This document shows, one piece after another, positions 24,485-30,999 of a stretch of DNA of 34,497 bases. Under the pieces are notes generated by a model. It was given only the letters and a program-made list of their open reading frames with translations. It searched no databases and was not told where the DNA came from. Origin of the DNA: Desulfarculus sp. (GTDB lineage Bacteria; Desulfobacterota; Desulfarculia; Desulfarculales; Desulfarculaceae); assembly GCA_016218705.1 (NCBI GenBank), contig JACRDC010000104.1:1-34497 (forward strand), written 5' to 3'. Positions within the stretch are counted from its first letter, which is position 1, and each line of letters opens with the position of its first letter. The position numbers were made by a program, and so were the translations under genes.

Positions 24485-25875
24485 AGCTCCCCCCTGGCGG
24501 CGGCCTTGAGGGCGGCGATGCCCTGGGCGGCCTTGTGGGTTATCTCCTGGAACTCCATCTCGGGCACGCTGTCGGCCACGATGCCGGCCCCCACCTGCAA
24601 GGTGAAGTTTCGCCCCTCGAACTGCACCATGCGGATGGCGATGCAGGTGTCCATCTGCCGCCCCGGCCCGAAGAAGCCCACCGCCCCGGCGTAGGGACCC
24701 CGGGGGCCGTCCTCCAGCTCGGTGATGATCTCCATGGCCCGCACCTTGGGCGCGCCACTGACCGTGCCGGCCGGGAAGCCAGCCTGGAAGGCGTCCCAGG
24801 CGTCCAGCTCGGGCCGCAAGAGCCCGCTGACCTGGGAGACGATGTGCATCACGTGGCTATAGCGCTCCACGGTCATGTAGGGCTCCACGGCCACGCTGCC
24901 GTAGGCGCTCACCCGGCCGGCGTCGTTGCGGGCCAGGTCCACCAGCATGACGTGCTCGGCGCACTCCTTTTCCGAGGCCAGCATCTCGCGCTCCAGTTCC
25001 TGGTCGCGCTGGCGGTCGTCGCTGCGCCCCCGGGTGCCGGCGATGGGGCGCAGGTACACCCGCCCGTCCTGCACCCGCACCATGGTCTCCGGCGAGGAGC
25101 CCAGCAGGTGGCAGTCGCCCAGCTTGAGGAAAAACATGTAGGGCGAGGGGCTCTTGACCCTCAGCCAGCGGTAGACCCGCAAGGGGTCCAGGTCGGTCAC
25201 GCCCGTGAAGCGCTCGCTCAAGACCACCTGGAAGATGTCGCCGTCCAGGATGTATTCCTTGGCCCTTTTCACCGCCTCCAGGTAGTGCTCCTTGGGCGGG
25301 TCCACGAAGCTCAGCTCCCGGCAGGGGGCCAAGCCGGGCAGGGCGAAGGGGGCTTGCAGGCGCTCTTCCATCTCCCTTAGCTTGGCCTGGGCCTGACCCT
25401 CGCCGGCGGCGATGGCCACCAGGGTGAGCTGGCGCTTCAAATGGTCGAAGACCGCCAGGCGCGAGGGGTAGCAGAGCTGGGCCACGGGCAGCCGGTGGGC
25501 CGGGGCCGGGGGCAGCCTCTCCACCAGGCGCACGGCGTCGAAGCCCAGATAGCCCGCCAGGGCGCCCACGAAGGGCAGGGCCGGCAGGCCCTTACAGGCC
25601 AGCTCGCGCTCCATCCGCCGGGCCAGGGCGAAGAACTCGCCAGCCGGGTAGAGGCCGTGCGCCCCGTTCAGGTCCAGTTCGGCCCGCTCGGGCCACAGCA
25701 CCAGGGAGGCCAGGGGGTCGCAGGCCACCACCGAGAAGCGGCCGAAGCGCTCCACGGTCTCGCCGCTCTCGAAGAGAAAGGCCACCTCCTGGTCCTGGCA
25801 GAGCTTTAGGTAGGCCGAGACCGGGGTGTCGGTGTCGGCCAGGAGGGTCTTGTGGCTGGCTATCAACGCGGACAT
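24481..25875 (-). CDS. trpE: Anthranilate synthase component I
   Basis: TrpE converts chorismate and ammonia to anthranilate. The 464-aa protein has an N-terminal domain with FLFESGETVERFGRFS, the region that binds inhibitory tryptophan in the family. The chorismate-binding C-terminal half contains DGDIFQVVLSERF, LRPIAGTRGR, DLARNDAGRV, HIVSQVSG, GTVSGAPKVRAMEII and YAGAVGFFG. Feedback inhibition by Trp is therefore expected. The ATG at 25875 has AAAGG upstream. It is the first structural gene of an eight-gene unit that runs through to aroQ, so the Trp branch-point enzyme is co-transcribed with the common chorismate pathway. Confidence 0.96.
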   Translation of the reverse strand: MSALIASHKTLLADTDTPVSAYLKLCQDQEVAFLFESGETVERFGRFSVVACDPLASLVLWPERAELDLNGAHGLYPAGEFFALARRMERELACKGLPALPFVGALAGYLGFDAVRLVERLPPAPAHRLPVAQLCYPSRLAVFDHLKRQLTLVAIAAGEGQAQAKLREMEERLQAPFALPGLAPCRELSFVDPPKEHYLEAVKRAKEYILDGDIFQVVLSERFTGVTDLDPLRVYRWLRVKSPSPYMFFLKLGDCHLLGSSPETMVRVQDGRVYLRPIAGTRGRSDDRQRDQELEREMLASEKECAEHVMLVDLARNDAGRVSAYGSVAVEPYMTVERYSHVMHIVSQVSGLLRPELDAWDAFQAGFPAGTVSGAPKVRAMEIITELEDGPRGPYAGAVGFFGPGRQMDTCIAIRMVQFEGRNFTLQVGAGIVADSVPEMEFQEITHKAAQGIAALKAAARGEL

Positions 25876-25900
25876 GCTTGCATCGCCTTTCTGCGCCCAA

Positions 25901-25932
25901 AAAATGAAAAACCCACCGCATGGTGCGGTGGG
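25901..25932 (-). terminator. Attenuator terminator before trpE
   Basis: CCCACCGC pairs with GCGGTGGG (minus strand 25932 to 25912; nine perfect pairs if the A-T is included), followed by TTTTTCATTTTTT. This is a strong intrinsic terminator 37 nt before the trpE ATG and downstream of a leader peptide with aromatic codons. Confidence 0.88.
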
Positions 25933-25990
25933 CTCGCGGCCGGCTGTCTGCTTTAGTGGTTAGCTAAGGCGTTACCCGCACGAGCCCACC
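25927..25990 (-). promoter_or_regulatory. Antiterminator pairing of the trpE leader
   Basis: GGTGGGCTCG (minus strand, 25981-25990), just after the Trp codons inside the leader peptide, is an exact 10-nt complement of CGAGCCCACC (25927-25936). The latter contains the upstream arm of the terminator. The two structures cannot coexist, giving the 2:3 versus 3:4 switch of classical attenuation. Confidence 0.8.
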
Positions 25991-26089
25991 CCCGGGCCAG
26001 CGCCACCAATAAAAGCCGCCCGCGCAGACAACGGCCAAAAGCTGGCCGGCGGCCTGGGCGGGGGGGGTGGTGCTGGTCTTAGGGGTCAT
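25964..26089 (-). CDS. trpL: Aromatic leader peptide of trpE-aroQ (41 aa, FYWWRW)
   Basis: The frame starts MTPKTSTTPP and carries Phe26-Tyr27-Trp28-Trp29-Arg30-Trp31 before PGGGLVRVTP and a stop. AGGTGA lies about 9 nt before the ATG. The terminator and antiterminator described here follow, so this is the leader peptide of an attenuator. Unlike the usual trp leader, it places Phe and Tyr codons immediately before the Trp run. The unit it controls makes chorismate for all three aromatic amino acids, so sensing of all three is a reasonable inference. A nine-C run in codons 8-11 could be prone to slippage. Confidence 0.87.
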   Translation of the reverse strand: MTPKTSTTPPAQAAGQLLAVVCAGGFYWWRWPGGGLVRVTP

Positions 26090-26119
26090 GGGCTCGCTTC
26101 ACCTGGTTCGGTTTAGGCG

Positions 26120-26148
26120 AGTTTGGCCGGCGGCCAAGGCTTTGTCAA
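26120..26148 (-). promoter_or_regulatory. Promoter of the trpE-aroQ unit
   Basis: A perfect -35 TTGACA (26143-26148) is followed after 17 nt by CAAACT (26120-26125), a poor -10. The start point would be about 25 nt before the leader ATG. The weak -10 suggests dependence on another factor or a different exact box. Confidence 0.5.
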
Positions 26149-26152
26149 GGGG

Positions 26153-26165
26153 TTTTTGTATACAA
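26153..26165 (-). promoter_or_regulatory. TTGTATACAA palindrome upstream of the trpE promoter
   Basis: TTGTATACAA (26156-26165) is a perfect 10-bp palindrome ending 7 nt upstream of the -35 box. Twelve bases (plus-strand TTTTTGTATACA) recur at the trpL/trpD promoter, in the same orientation relative to the operon it precedes. A shared regulator is inferred. Confidence 0.45.
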
Positions 26166-26189
26166 TCTGCGGGGAAAACAATGGACGGT

Positions 26190-26389
26190 CCCCGGCAAGC
26201 CGGGGAAGCAGCCGCCCTGGAGGGCGGGGGCATAAAAGCTAAGCGCCTGCCGTCACTGGAGTTACCGGTGCCGGCAGGCGCCTGGCTGGACTTTTTGGGA
26301 TTGCCAGCAGCGGGGGCCTTGGACTGGGTCCGCGAAGCGATGGCCCCGCTGGACCAGCCCCGGGCCCAGGCCAAGGACCCCGCTGCTGG
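26190..26389. other. Four consecutive strong hairpins, possible structured RNA
   Basis: The hairpins are: 26190-26205 (CCCCGG/CCGGGG, 4-nt loop); 26212-26227 (CCGCCC/GGGCGG, 4-nt loop); 26243-26281 (10 perfect bp GCGCCTGCCG/CGGCAGGCGC, extended to about 17 bp with a 5-nt loop); and 26304-26389 (19-bp arms with one mismatch, CCAGCAGCGGGG/CCCCGCTGCTGG outermost). A 76-codon plus-strand frame (26181-26411) covers them but looks like nothing known. The strand of any RNA is unclear. It may be a non-coding RNA or a palindromic repeat. Confidence 0.55.
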
Positions 26390-26466
26390 CGATTATGTGC
26401 ACGTTTTCTAGTTCATCGGACCACATAGATCAATCCTTGCCGCGGCCTTAAGCCCTGACCTGGGGA

Positions 26467-26838
26467 TCAACCCTCATCGGGCCAGGGGATGTCTAGGTTG
26501 CCGGTGCTACGCATGTAGTGCTTGACTACCTCTTCCACCACGGGCAGGTGGGGCTTGATGGCCTGCCAGTAGGCCGTGTCCTCGCTGCCGCTGGGCGGGT
26601 GGGGTCCCTTCTTGAGCTCGGCGATGAGCGCATCCTTGACCTTCACGCCGGGACCGTACTTGGCGCGCAGATGCTGGGCCAGGAGCGCCAGGTTGGCCGC
26701 GGCGGCCAGGTAGTGGGGAAAGTGCTGGATGCCCAGGAGCTCGCAGGCCTTCTGGGGGTCCAGTTCGCGGACGTAGGCCTCCCAATAGGCATCGTCATCC
26801 AGATGTTCAACACGCCGGGCGGGCCGCGCGGGGGCCAT
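26467..26838 (-). CDS. Unknown 123-aa protein, second gene of a sigma-54 operon
   Basis: I do not recognise this protein. It is mainly helical by composition, acidic toward the end (DIPWPDEG), and has a Tyr/Trp/His-rich core (DDDAYWEAYVRELDP, LLGIQHFPHYLAAAANLA, YWQAIKPHLPVVEEVVKHYM). There is no signal peptide or membrane segment. A very strong GGAGGAGGTGG precedes the ATG at 26838. It overlaps the upstream 58-aa gene by 32 nt, so the two are translationally coupled. The function is unknown; a soluble partner of the small upstream protein is a guess. Confidence 0.7.
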   Translation of the reverse strand: MAPARPARRVEHLDDDAYWEAYVRELDPQKACELLGIQHFPHYLAAAANLALLAQHLRAKYGPGVKVKDALIAELKKGPHPPSGSEDTAYWQAIKPHLPVVEEVVKHYMRSTGNLDIPWPDEG

Positions 26839-26983
26839 GCTCCACCTCCTCCTCCGGGCGGTCGGTGAGCACCGCCATGAACCGGGCCTTGCTGGGCCAC
26901 CGTCCGGTGAGCAGGAAGTACTCCAGCATCTTGGGCGGCGGCGTGATCACCACGGGTGGACTGGGTGCTCTACTGGTGGCCAT
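26807..26983 (-). CDS. Unknown 58-aa protein, first gene of a sigma-54 operon
   Basis: The start at ATG 26983 is chosen because GGAG lies 8 nt upstream and the sigma-54-like promoter falls inside any longer version of the frame. The product begins MATSRAPSPPVVITPPPK, a proline-rich lead, then MLEYFLLTGRWPSKARFMAV, an aromatic and basic helix, and an acidic patch (DRPEEEVEHG). I cannot assign a family. Its end overlaps the next gene by 32 nt. Confidence 0.62.
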   Translation of the reverse strand: MATSRAPSPPVVITPPPKMLEYFLLTGRWPSKARFMAVLTDRPEEEVEHGPRAARPAC

Positions 26984-27035
26984 CTGGTCTTCTCCTTTCT
27001 CCTGGGTTGCGGTTTCCAGCCTTTGCCCGACAATA

Positions 27036-27052
27036 ATGCAACATCCGTGCCT
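27036..27052 (-). promoter_or_regulatory. Sigma-54 (RpoN) promoter
   Basis: The minus strand reads AGGCACGGATGTTGCAT, matching TGGCACG-N4-TTGCW at 15 of 16 positions with the required GG-N10-GC spacing. It lies about 50 nt before the 58-aa gene. No enhancer-binding activator gene is in the window, so the inducing signal is unknown. Confidence 0.75.
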
Positions 27053-27074
27053 GTAGACTTTTTTCACTATCCAT

Positions 27075-27225
27075 GCGGACCAATCGTCCGCCAGCGCACT
27101 CGCCGGCCTACTTGGTGGTACTTATTACCGCCGGCGATCTTCTCCTAGCGTACTAATCGGTATTTTCTTGGCGGCCCATCAGCGATATTTGGCCCCCGCC
27201 GCGCAAAACTTGCGCGGCGGGGGCC
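27075..27225. other. Hairpins in the 27068-27385 intergenic region
   Basis: GCGGAC-CAATC-GTCCGC lies at 27075-27091. A very strong 16-bp stem with a 3-nt loop lies at 27191-27225 (arms begin GGCCCCCGCCGCGC). Neither has a T tract. The larger one is about 160 nt beyond the FliD-like gene and may end that transcript. I see no gene in the interval. Confidence 0.5.
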
Positions 27226-27385
27226 TGCCGGGCCTAGGGACGGCCCCGGCTGCCTGGTGGAGATTGCGGAATCAATATTTACGGGATCGTAAAAACAGAA
27301 CCCTACGTAAGAGATGTGAACAAGGTATCAGGTTCTCGCCCGCGACTGTCAGGCCCCACCGGACATGCCTGTGAATTGTCTGGGC

Positions 27386-28690
27386 CTAAAAATAACGGTC
27401 CAGGATGCCGCTGGCGGTCTGCTCCAAGACCAGCCAGGCCCGGCGGCGTTGCTGAGCCAGGCTGTCGGTCTCCAGCACCGCGCCGAAGGCCTCCTGGTCC
27501 ATGGCCAGCACCTGCCCCACCTTGGCGCGCAGCGCCGGCAGCCAGCCCTGGCTGTCCAGGAGGACCTGGCGCGCAGTGGGGTAGTCGCCGCTGACCCGCT
27601 GGGCGAACTGGGAGGAGGGCAGGAGCTTGCCCTGGGCCGTGGGCTTAAGCCCCAGGGCCGGCATCTGGGCGGCCCGGCTCTCCAGGGGGCGCGCCAGGCG
27701 GTCCTTGAGGGAGGGGCGCAAGAGGTCGGCGTGGCTGTCCAGGTAGGAGAGCAGGCCGTTGTACTGGGTTATGACCGAAGCAAGTTGGCGGGTGATGGGG
27801 CCGGCCCCGGCCTCCACCTTGAGTTCCACCACTCCGCCGGTGGTGCCCAGGGCCGTGGCGCTCACATGGCCGTTGTCCAGGCTGAAGTCGTTGCTTTCCT
27901 GGGCCGTCAAGGCCCCGCCCAGCCTGAGGCTGGCCGAGCGGGGTGGGCTCTGGCTGTCCAGGTGGTAGGCCGCCACCAGCGAGCCCTGGCCGTCGGCCAG
28001 GCTGAAGGAGGCCCCCTGGCCTGGCCCCACGCCCTGGATCAACAACCGCGCCGTGCGGTTGAGCAGGCGGTGGTCAGGGTCGTGGGCGTCCTCTTGCCCA
28101 AAGACCACCTGGGCGCTCAACCCTGCGTCGGCCCCGCCGATGACCCGGGCCAGGCGGCCCAGCAGGTCCTCCTGGGTGTCCACCTGGCCGTTGCTGTTGT
28201 GCACCATCACGCTGAGCTGGTGCTCCACGCCGTCCACGGTCAGGGTGAAGGTGTGCTCCCCATCGTCCAGGTCCACCAGGGCCACCGGGTTTTGGGGCGG
28301 CGAGAGCACCTGTCCCGGCGCCGCGGTCCACTGTACCTCCACGCCGTGACTGGCCGGGGCCGTGGCCTCTTGGTCTGCGGTGGCGCTAAGGGCTTGGGGG
28401 GTGGGGCTCAAGGCGGTGACGGCCGTGGCCGGGGTGTCGCCCTCGGGTGGGGTGAGGTTGTCAATGGTCAGGGCCAGGCTGTATAGGCGCTGACGCACCT
28501 CGGCCAGCACCCGCTCCTGTTCGGCCTGGCGGATGTTCAGGTGGAGATGGGGGGCGCCCCCGCCAAAATACAGCCCCATGGCCCCGGGGTCGGCCTTGTC
28601 CGGGGCCGGCCTGGGCGAGACATGGCGTCCCTGGCCAGCCACCAGCAAGGGCTGGTCCTTGATGCCCTGGTATATCACGGTGACGGCCAA
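27386..28690 (-). CDS. FliD-like flagellar hook-associated protein (orphan)
   Basis: The C-terminal third (about 290-400) has the pattern of a FliD C-terminal domain: VVELKVEAGAGPITRQLASVI and then QYNGLLSYLDSHADLLRPSL, a helical terminal region. The middle is beta-rich, with repeated VDGVEHQLSV and SLADGQGSLVAAYHL-type strands. FliD caps the growing filament and is secreted by the flagellar type III system, consistent with no signal peptide. A sigma-28-like promoter 75 nt upstream supports a late flagellar role. The start is uncertain: TTG at 28690 is the best in-frame choice, with GGAGG about 12 nt upstream. No other flagellar gene is nearby. At 434 aa it is of FliD size, but the N-terminal match is weak. 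Confidence 0.6.
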   Translation of the reverse strand: MAVTVIYQGIKDQPLLVAGQGRHVSPRPAPDKADPGAMGLYFGGGAPHLHLNIRQAEQERVLAEVRQRLYSLALTIDNLTPPEGDTPATAVTALSPTPQALSATADQEATAPASHGVEVQWTAAPGQVLSPPQNPVALVDLDDGEHTFTLTVDGVEHQLSVMVHNSNGQVDTQEDLLGRLARVIGGADAGLSAQVVFGQEDAHDPDHRLLNRTARLLIQGVGPGQGASFSLADGQGSLVAAYHLDSQSPPRSASLRLGGALTAQESNDFSLDNGHVSATALGTTGGVVELKVEAGAGPITRQLASVITQYNGLLSYLDSHADLLRPSLKDRLARPLESRAAQMPALGLKPTAQGKLLPSSQFAQRVSGDYPTARQVLLDSQGWLPALRAKVGQVLAMDQEAFGAVLETDSLAQQRRRAWLVLEQTASGILDRYF

Positions 28691-28765
28691 AACCTTAATA
28701 GCCCTCCGGCAAGGGGGGGGAACCGTGGCCGGTCCACGCCGGCAAGGCGTGGCTGGCCATTTACG

Positions 28766-28792
28766 TTATCGGTCTGGGGGAGCAAAAGCTTA
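28766..28792 (-). promoter_or_regulatory. Sigma-28 (FliA)-type promoter
   Basis: The minus strand reads TAAGCTTT, 11 nt, ACCGATAA. The flagellar consensus is TAAAGTTT-N11-GCCGATAA, so six of eight and seven of eight bases match with exact spacing. It points toward the FliD-like gene. Confidence 0.7.
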
Positions 28793-28827
28793 AGGAAAAA
28801 GATTCATCCGGCCAAAGGCCAGATGAA
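28793..28827 (-). terminator. Intrinsic terminator of the lipoprotein-nagZ unit
   Basis: On the minus strand TTCATC-T-GGCC, loop TTT, GGCC-G-GATGAA is followed by TCTTTTTCC. The stem (28803-28827) has ten pairs and one internal mismatch. It lies about 40 nt past the nagZ stop and abuts the sigma-28-like promoter. Confidence 0.75.
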
Positions 28828-28865
28828 ACCATGGGGAGGGTAGGCGGCCCGGGGCCGGGCCGGGG

Positions 28866-29912
28866 TCAGGCCAGGCCCAGAAGGCCCTGGAGGTGGGCCA
28901 GGGGACCGGGGCCGGGGTGCAGGCCGCTCTTGGCCCGGGCGATGCGCTGGGCGCCCTGGGCGATGCGCTCCGGGGGTATCTGGCCCTCCAGGGCCATCTC
29001 CACCAGGCGCTCCAGGGCTTGCAGGGCGTAGTCCCAGTGCTTGCAGACCAAGAGCAGGTCGCAGCCGGCCAGGTAGGCGGCCACGGCGGCGCTGGCCGGG
29101 TCCAGGTCGGCGGCCACGGCGCCCATCTCCAGGTCATCGCTGAGCACCAGGCCGTTGAAGCCCATCTCCTGGCGCAGGAGCCCCTCGATGACCAGGGGCG
29201 ACAGCGAGGCCGGCTGGCCGGGGTCCAGGGCCTGGAACACGGCGTGGCAGACCATGATCCCGGCCACCCCGGCCCGGGCCGCCCGGGCAAAGGGCACCAG
29301 TTCCACGGCCTCCAGCTCGGCGCGGCTCAGGTCAACCTGGGGCCGCTCGCGGTGGGTGTCCAGGGTGGTGCGCCCCAAGCCGGGAAAATGCTTGGCGCAG
29401 GCCAGGCAACCCTTGGCCTGCATGCCCCCGATGAAGGCCGCCCCCAGCTCGGCCACCCGGGCGGGGTCGGGGCCCAGGCTGCGCCGCTCCTGCACGCCGC
29501 CGGACACGGCGTGCACGTCCAGGACCGGGGCCAGGTCCCAGTTGAAACCCGCGGCGGTGAGCTCGGCCCCCAGGCGGGCGCCCAGGTCGCGCAGGGCGCG
29601 GGCGTCGCCAGCCTGCCCCAGTTCCTGGAACCCGGGGCCGTCGGTGAAGGGCGCCCGCAACCGGGCCACGCTGCCGCCCTCCTGGTCCACCATGACAAAG
29701 GGCGTGGGCCGGCCGGCCGACAAGGCGGCCTGGCACAGGTCGCGGTTCAGGCGCCAGACCTGCTCCGGGTCCTCGATGTTGCGGCTGAAGAGGATCACCC
29801 CGCCCAGGCCGTGTTCGGCCACCAGGGCCAGGGACTCCGGCCCGGCCCAAGCCCCCTCGAAGCCCACCACCAGGGATTGGGCCAGGGTCTGTCTAAGCTG
29901 CTGGCGGTTCAT
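28866..29912 (-). CDS. nagZ: Beta-N-acetylhexosaminidase, GH3 family (NagZ-like)
   Basis: The 348-aa protein is a single-domain GH3 glycosidase that removes N-acetylglucosamine from muropeptides or GlcNAc-anhydroMurNAc. Motifs visible are GVILFSRNIEDPEQ, VMVDQEGGSVARL, the flexible loop KHFPGLGRTTLDTHRERP with Lys174-His175 and the Asp185/His187 acid-base pair, and the nucleophile segment VLSDDLEMGAV (Asp259 or 260). The Asp-His dyad is characteristic of NagZ-type enzymes. No signal peptide is seen, so a cytoplasmic recycling role fits. It follows a lipoprotein gene by 32 nt and lies back to back with a MurU/AmgK-like operon. Confidence 0.92.
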   Translation of the reverse strand: MNRQQLRQTLAQSLVVGFEGAWAGPESLALVAEHGLGGVILFSRNIEDPEQVWRLNRDLCQAALSAGRPTPFVMVDQEGGSVARLRAPFTDGPGFQELGQAGDARALRDLGARLGAELTAAGFNWDLAPVLDVHAVSGGVQERRSLGPDPARVAELGAAFIGGMQAKGCLACAKHFPGLGRTTLDTHRERPQVDLSRAELEAVELVPFARAARAGVAGIMVCHAVFQALDPGQPASLSPLVIEGLLRQEMGFNGLVLSDDLEMGAVAADLDPASAAVAAYLAGCDLLLVCKHWDYALQALERLVEMALEGQIPPERIAQGAQRIARAKSGLHPGPGPLAHLQGLLGLA

Positions 29913-29944
29913 TTGCCCTGCTGCTGCGGTTGTTGCTGTTGCTC

Positions 29945-30826
29945 TTATTGTTTCTGGAGCTGTTCCTGCTGCTTATTCAGTTCTTGTTGCTTTTGATTCT
30001 GCTGCTGTTGCTGGCGGTAGAACTGCACCCGCCCGCCGGGCAGGCTCTCCCCCCGGCCCAGGGCCTCCTCGAAGGCGTCGGGGTGATGGCTGATGGCGTC
30101 CTTTTGCTCATAGGCCCTGAAGACCATGAAGCCCTTGAAGTCGGCGCTGAAGGTCAGGGTGTCGCGGACGTTCTCGTTGACCAGGACCGACAAGGGCACC
30201 TTCCAGGCCACCCGGCTGCCCCCCTGCTGGCTCTCGGCCGGCACCTCGCTGGCCCCCACCACCAGGGGGCGGGCCAGGCTCACCGTGCCGGGAAACTTGA
30301 TGGCCACGGTCAGGTGATGGCCGGCCAGGCCGCGGGCGCGCAACTCGCGGGCGCGGCGCTGGGCCGGATCGTCGGGCAGGGCCTGGGGGCTTCGTTTTTC
30401 CAGCTCGAAACCGGGCTGCACCTGGCGGTCGGGCAGGTCGCCCTCGGCCATCTCCAGGCGCACGGTGACGCGGTAGGTGTAATCGCCCATGCCCACCAGG
30501 CCGGTGCCGATCTCCTTGACGTGGAACAGCACCCGGCGGGCGGCCAGGTCGTCCAGATTGTCGAAGGTGTTGCGCTCCTTGACCACCAGGCGGCCCTCCA
30601 CCACCTGGCGCGAGCGCTGGGGCACGGGCCAGATGAGGGTATCCAGGGAGCCCACGTGGTACTGTGAGGCCACCTGCTCGGGCAGGCTTAGCTGCACCGT
30701 GGCCCCGCCGTGGCCGGTTTTGGTCAGCTCCAGTTCCAGCTCGTAGTCAAAGCAGCCGGCGGTCTGGACCATGAGCAGCAGGCCCAGGAGCAGGACCACC
30801 AGGCGCTTGAGGGACAAAGGCCGCAT
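29945..30826 (-). CDS. Lipoprotein of unknown function with Gln-rich tail
   Basis: The 293-aa product starts MRPLSLKRLVVLLLGLLLMV and has a lipobox TAGC with the modified Cys near residue 25. The mature part is beta-rich (FDYELELELTKTGHGGATVQLSLP, TYRVTVRLEMAEG, DTLTFSADFKGFMVFRAYEQ). The end is an unusual low-complexity tail of about 22 residues made almost only of Gln, Lys, Asn and Glu (codons around 29948-30020). GGGAGG precedes the ATG at 30826; the frame is open upstream but without a ribosome site. The family is not recognised. It heads a two-gene unit with nagZ and probably sits on the inner or outer membrane. Confidence 0.78.
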   Translation of the reverse strand: MRPLSLKRLVVLLLGLLLMVQTAGCFDYELELELTKTGHGGATVQLSLPEQVASQYHVGSLDTLIWPVPQRSRQVVEGRLVVKERNTFDNLDDLAARRVLFHVKEIGTGLVGMGDYTYRVTVRLEMAEGDLPDRQVQPGFELEKRSPQALPDDPAQRRARELRARGLAGHHLTVAIKFPGTVSLARPLVVGASEVPAESQQGGSRVAWKVPLSVLVNENVRDTLTFSADFKGFMVFRAYEQKDAISHHPDAFEEALGRGESLPGGRVQFYRQQQQQNQKQQELNKQQEQLQKQ

Positions 30827-30929
30827 ATGCCCTCCCGTGGGGTTCGCTCCCGCCATCTTCCCCCGCCCGGGGCGCCAGGTCAAGGGCCAGGCCGGGGCCG
30901 GGCGCTCGCGGCGGGGCCGCGGTTTAGGA

Positions 30930-30935
30930 TATAAT
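30930..30935 (+). promoter_or_regulatory. -10 box for the murU-amgK-der operon
   Basis: TATAAT matches the consensus fully in an otherwise GC-rich gap. No clear -35 hexamer lies 16-18 nt upstream. The start point would be about 58 nt before the GTG start codon at 31000. Confidence 0.45.
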
Positions 30936-30999
30936 GCCTTGTCCGCCCCCCCTCCGGCCGGTGGCGGCGCCCTTGCCAACTAAATTTAGGGGAGATGCC

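Noticed and set aside
26181-26411. A 76-codon plus-strand frame
   Set aside because: Its sequence is largely dictated by four inverted repeats, and the ribosome site (GGGGA) is poor. It remains possible, but RNA structure explains the DNA better.
28690-28702. An ATT start for the FliD-like gene, giving a plausible KVLAVTV beginning
   Set aside because: ATT starts are very rare, and GGAGG would be only 3 nt away; TTG at 28690 is kept with low certainty.
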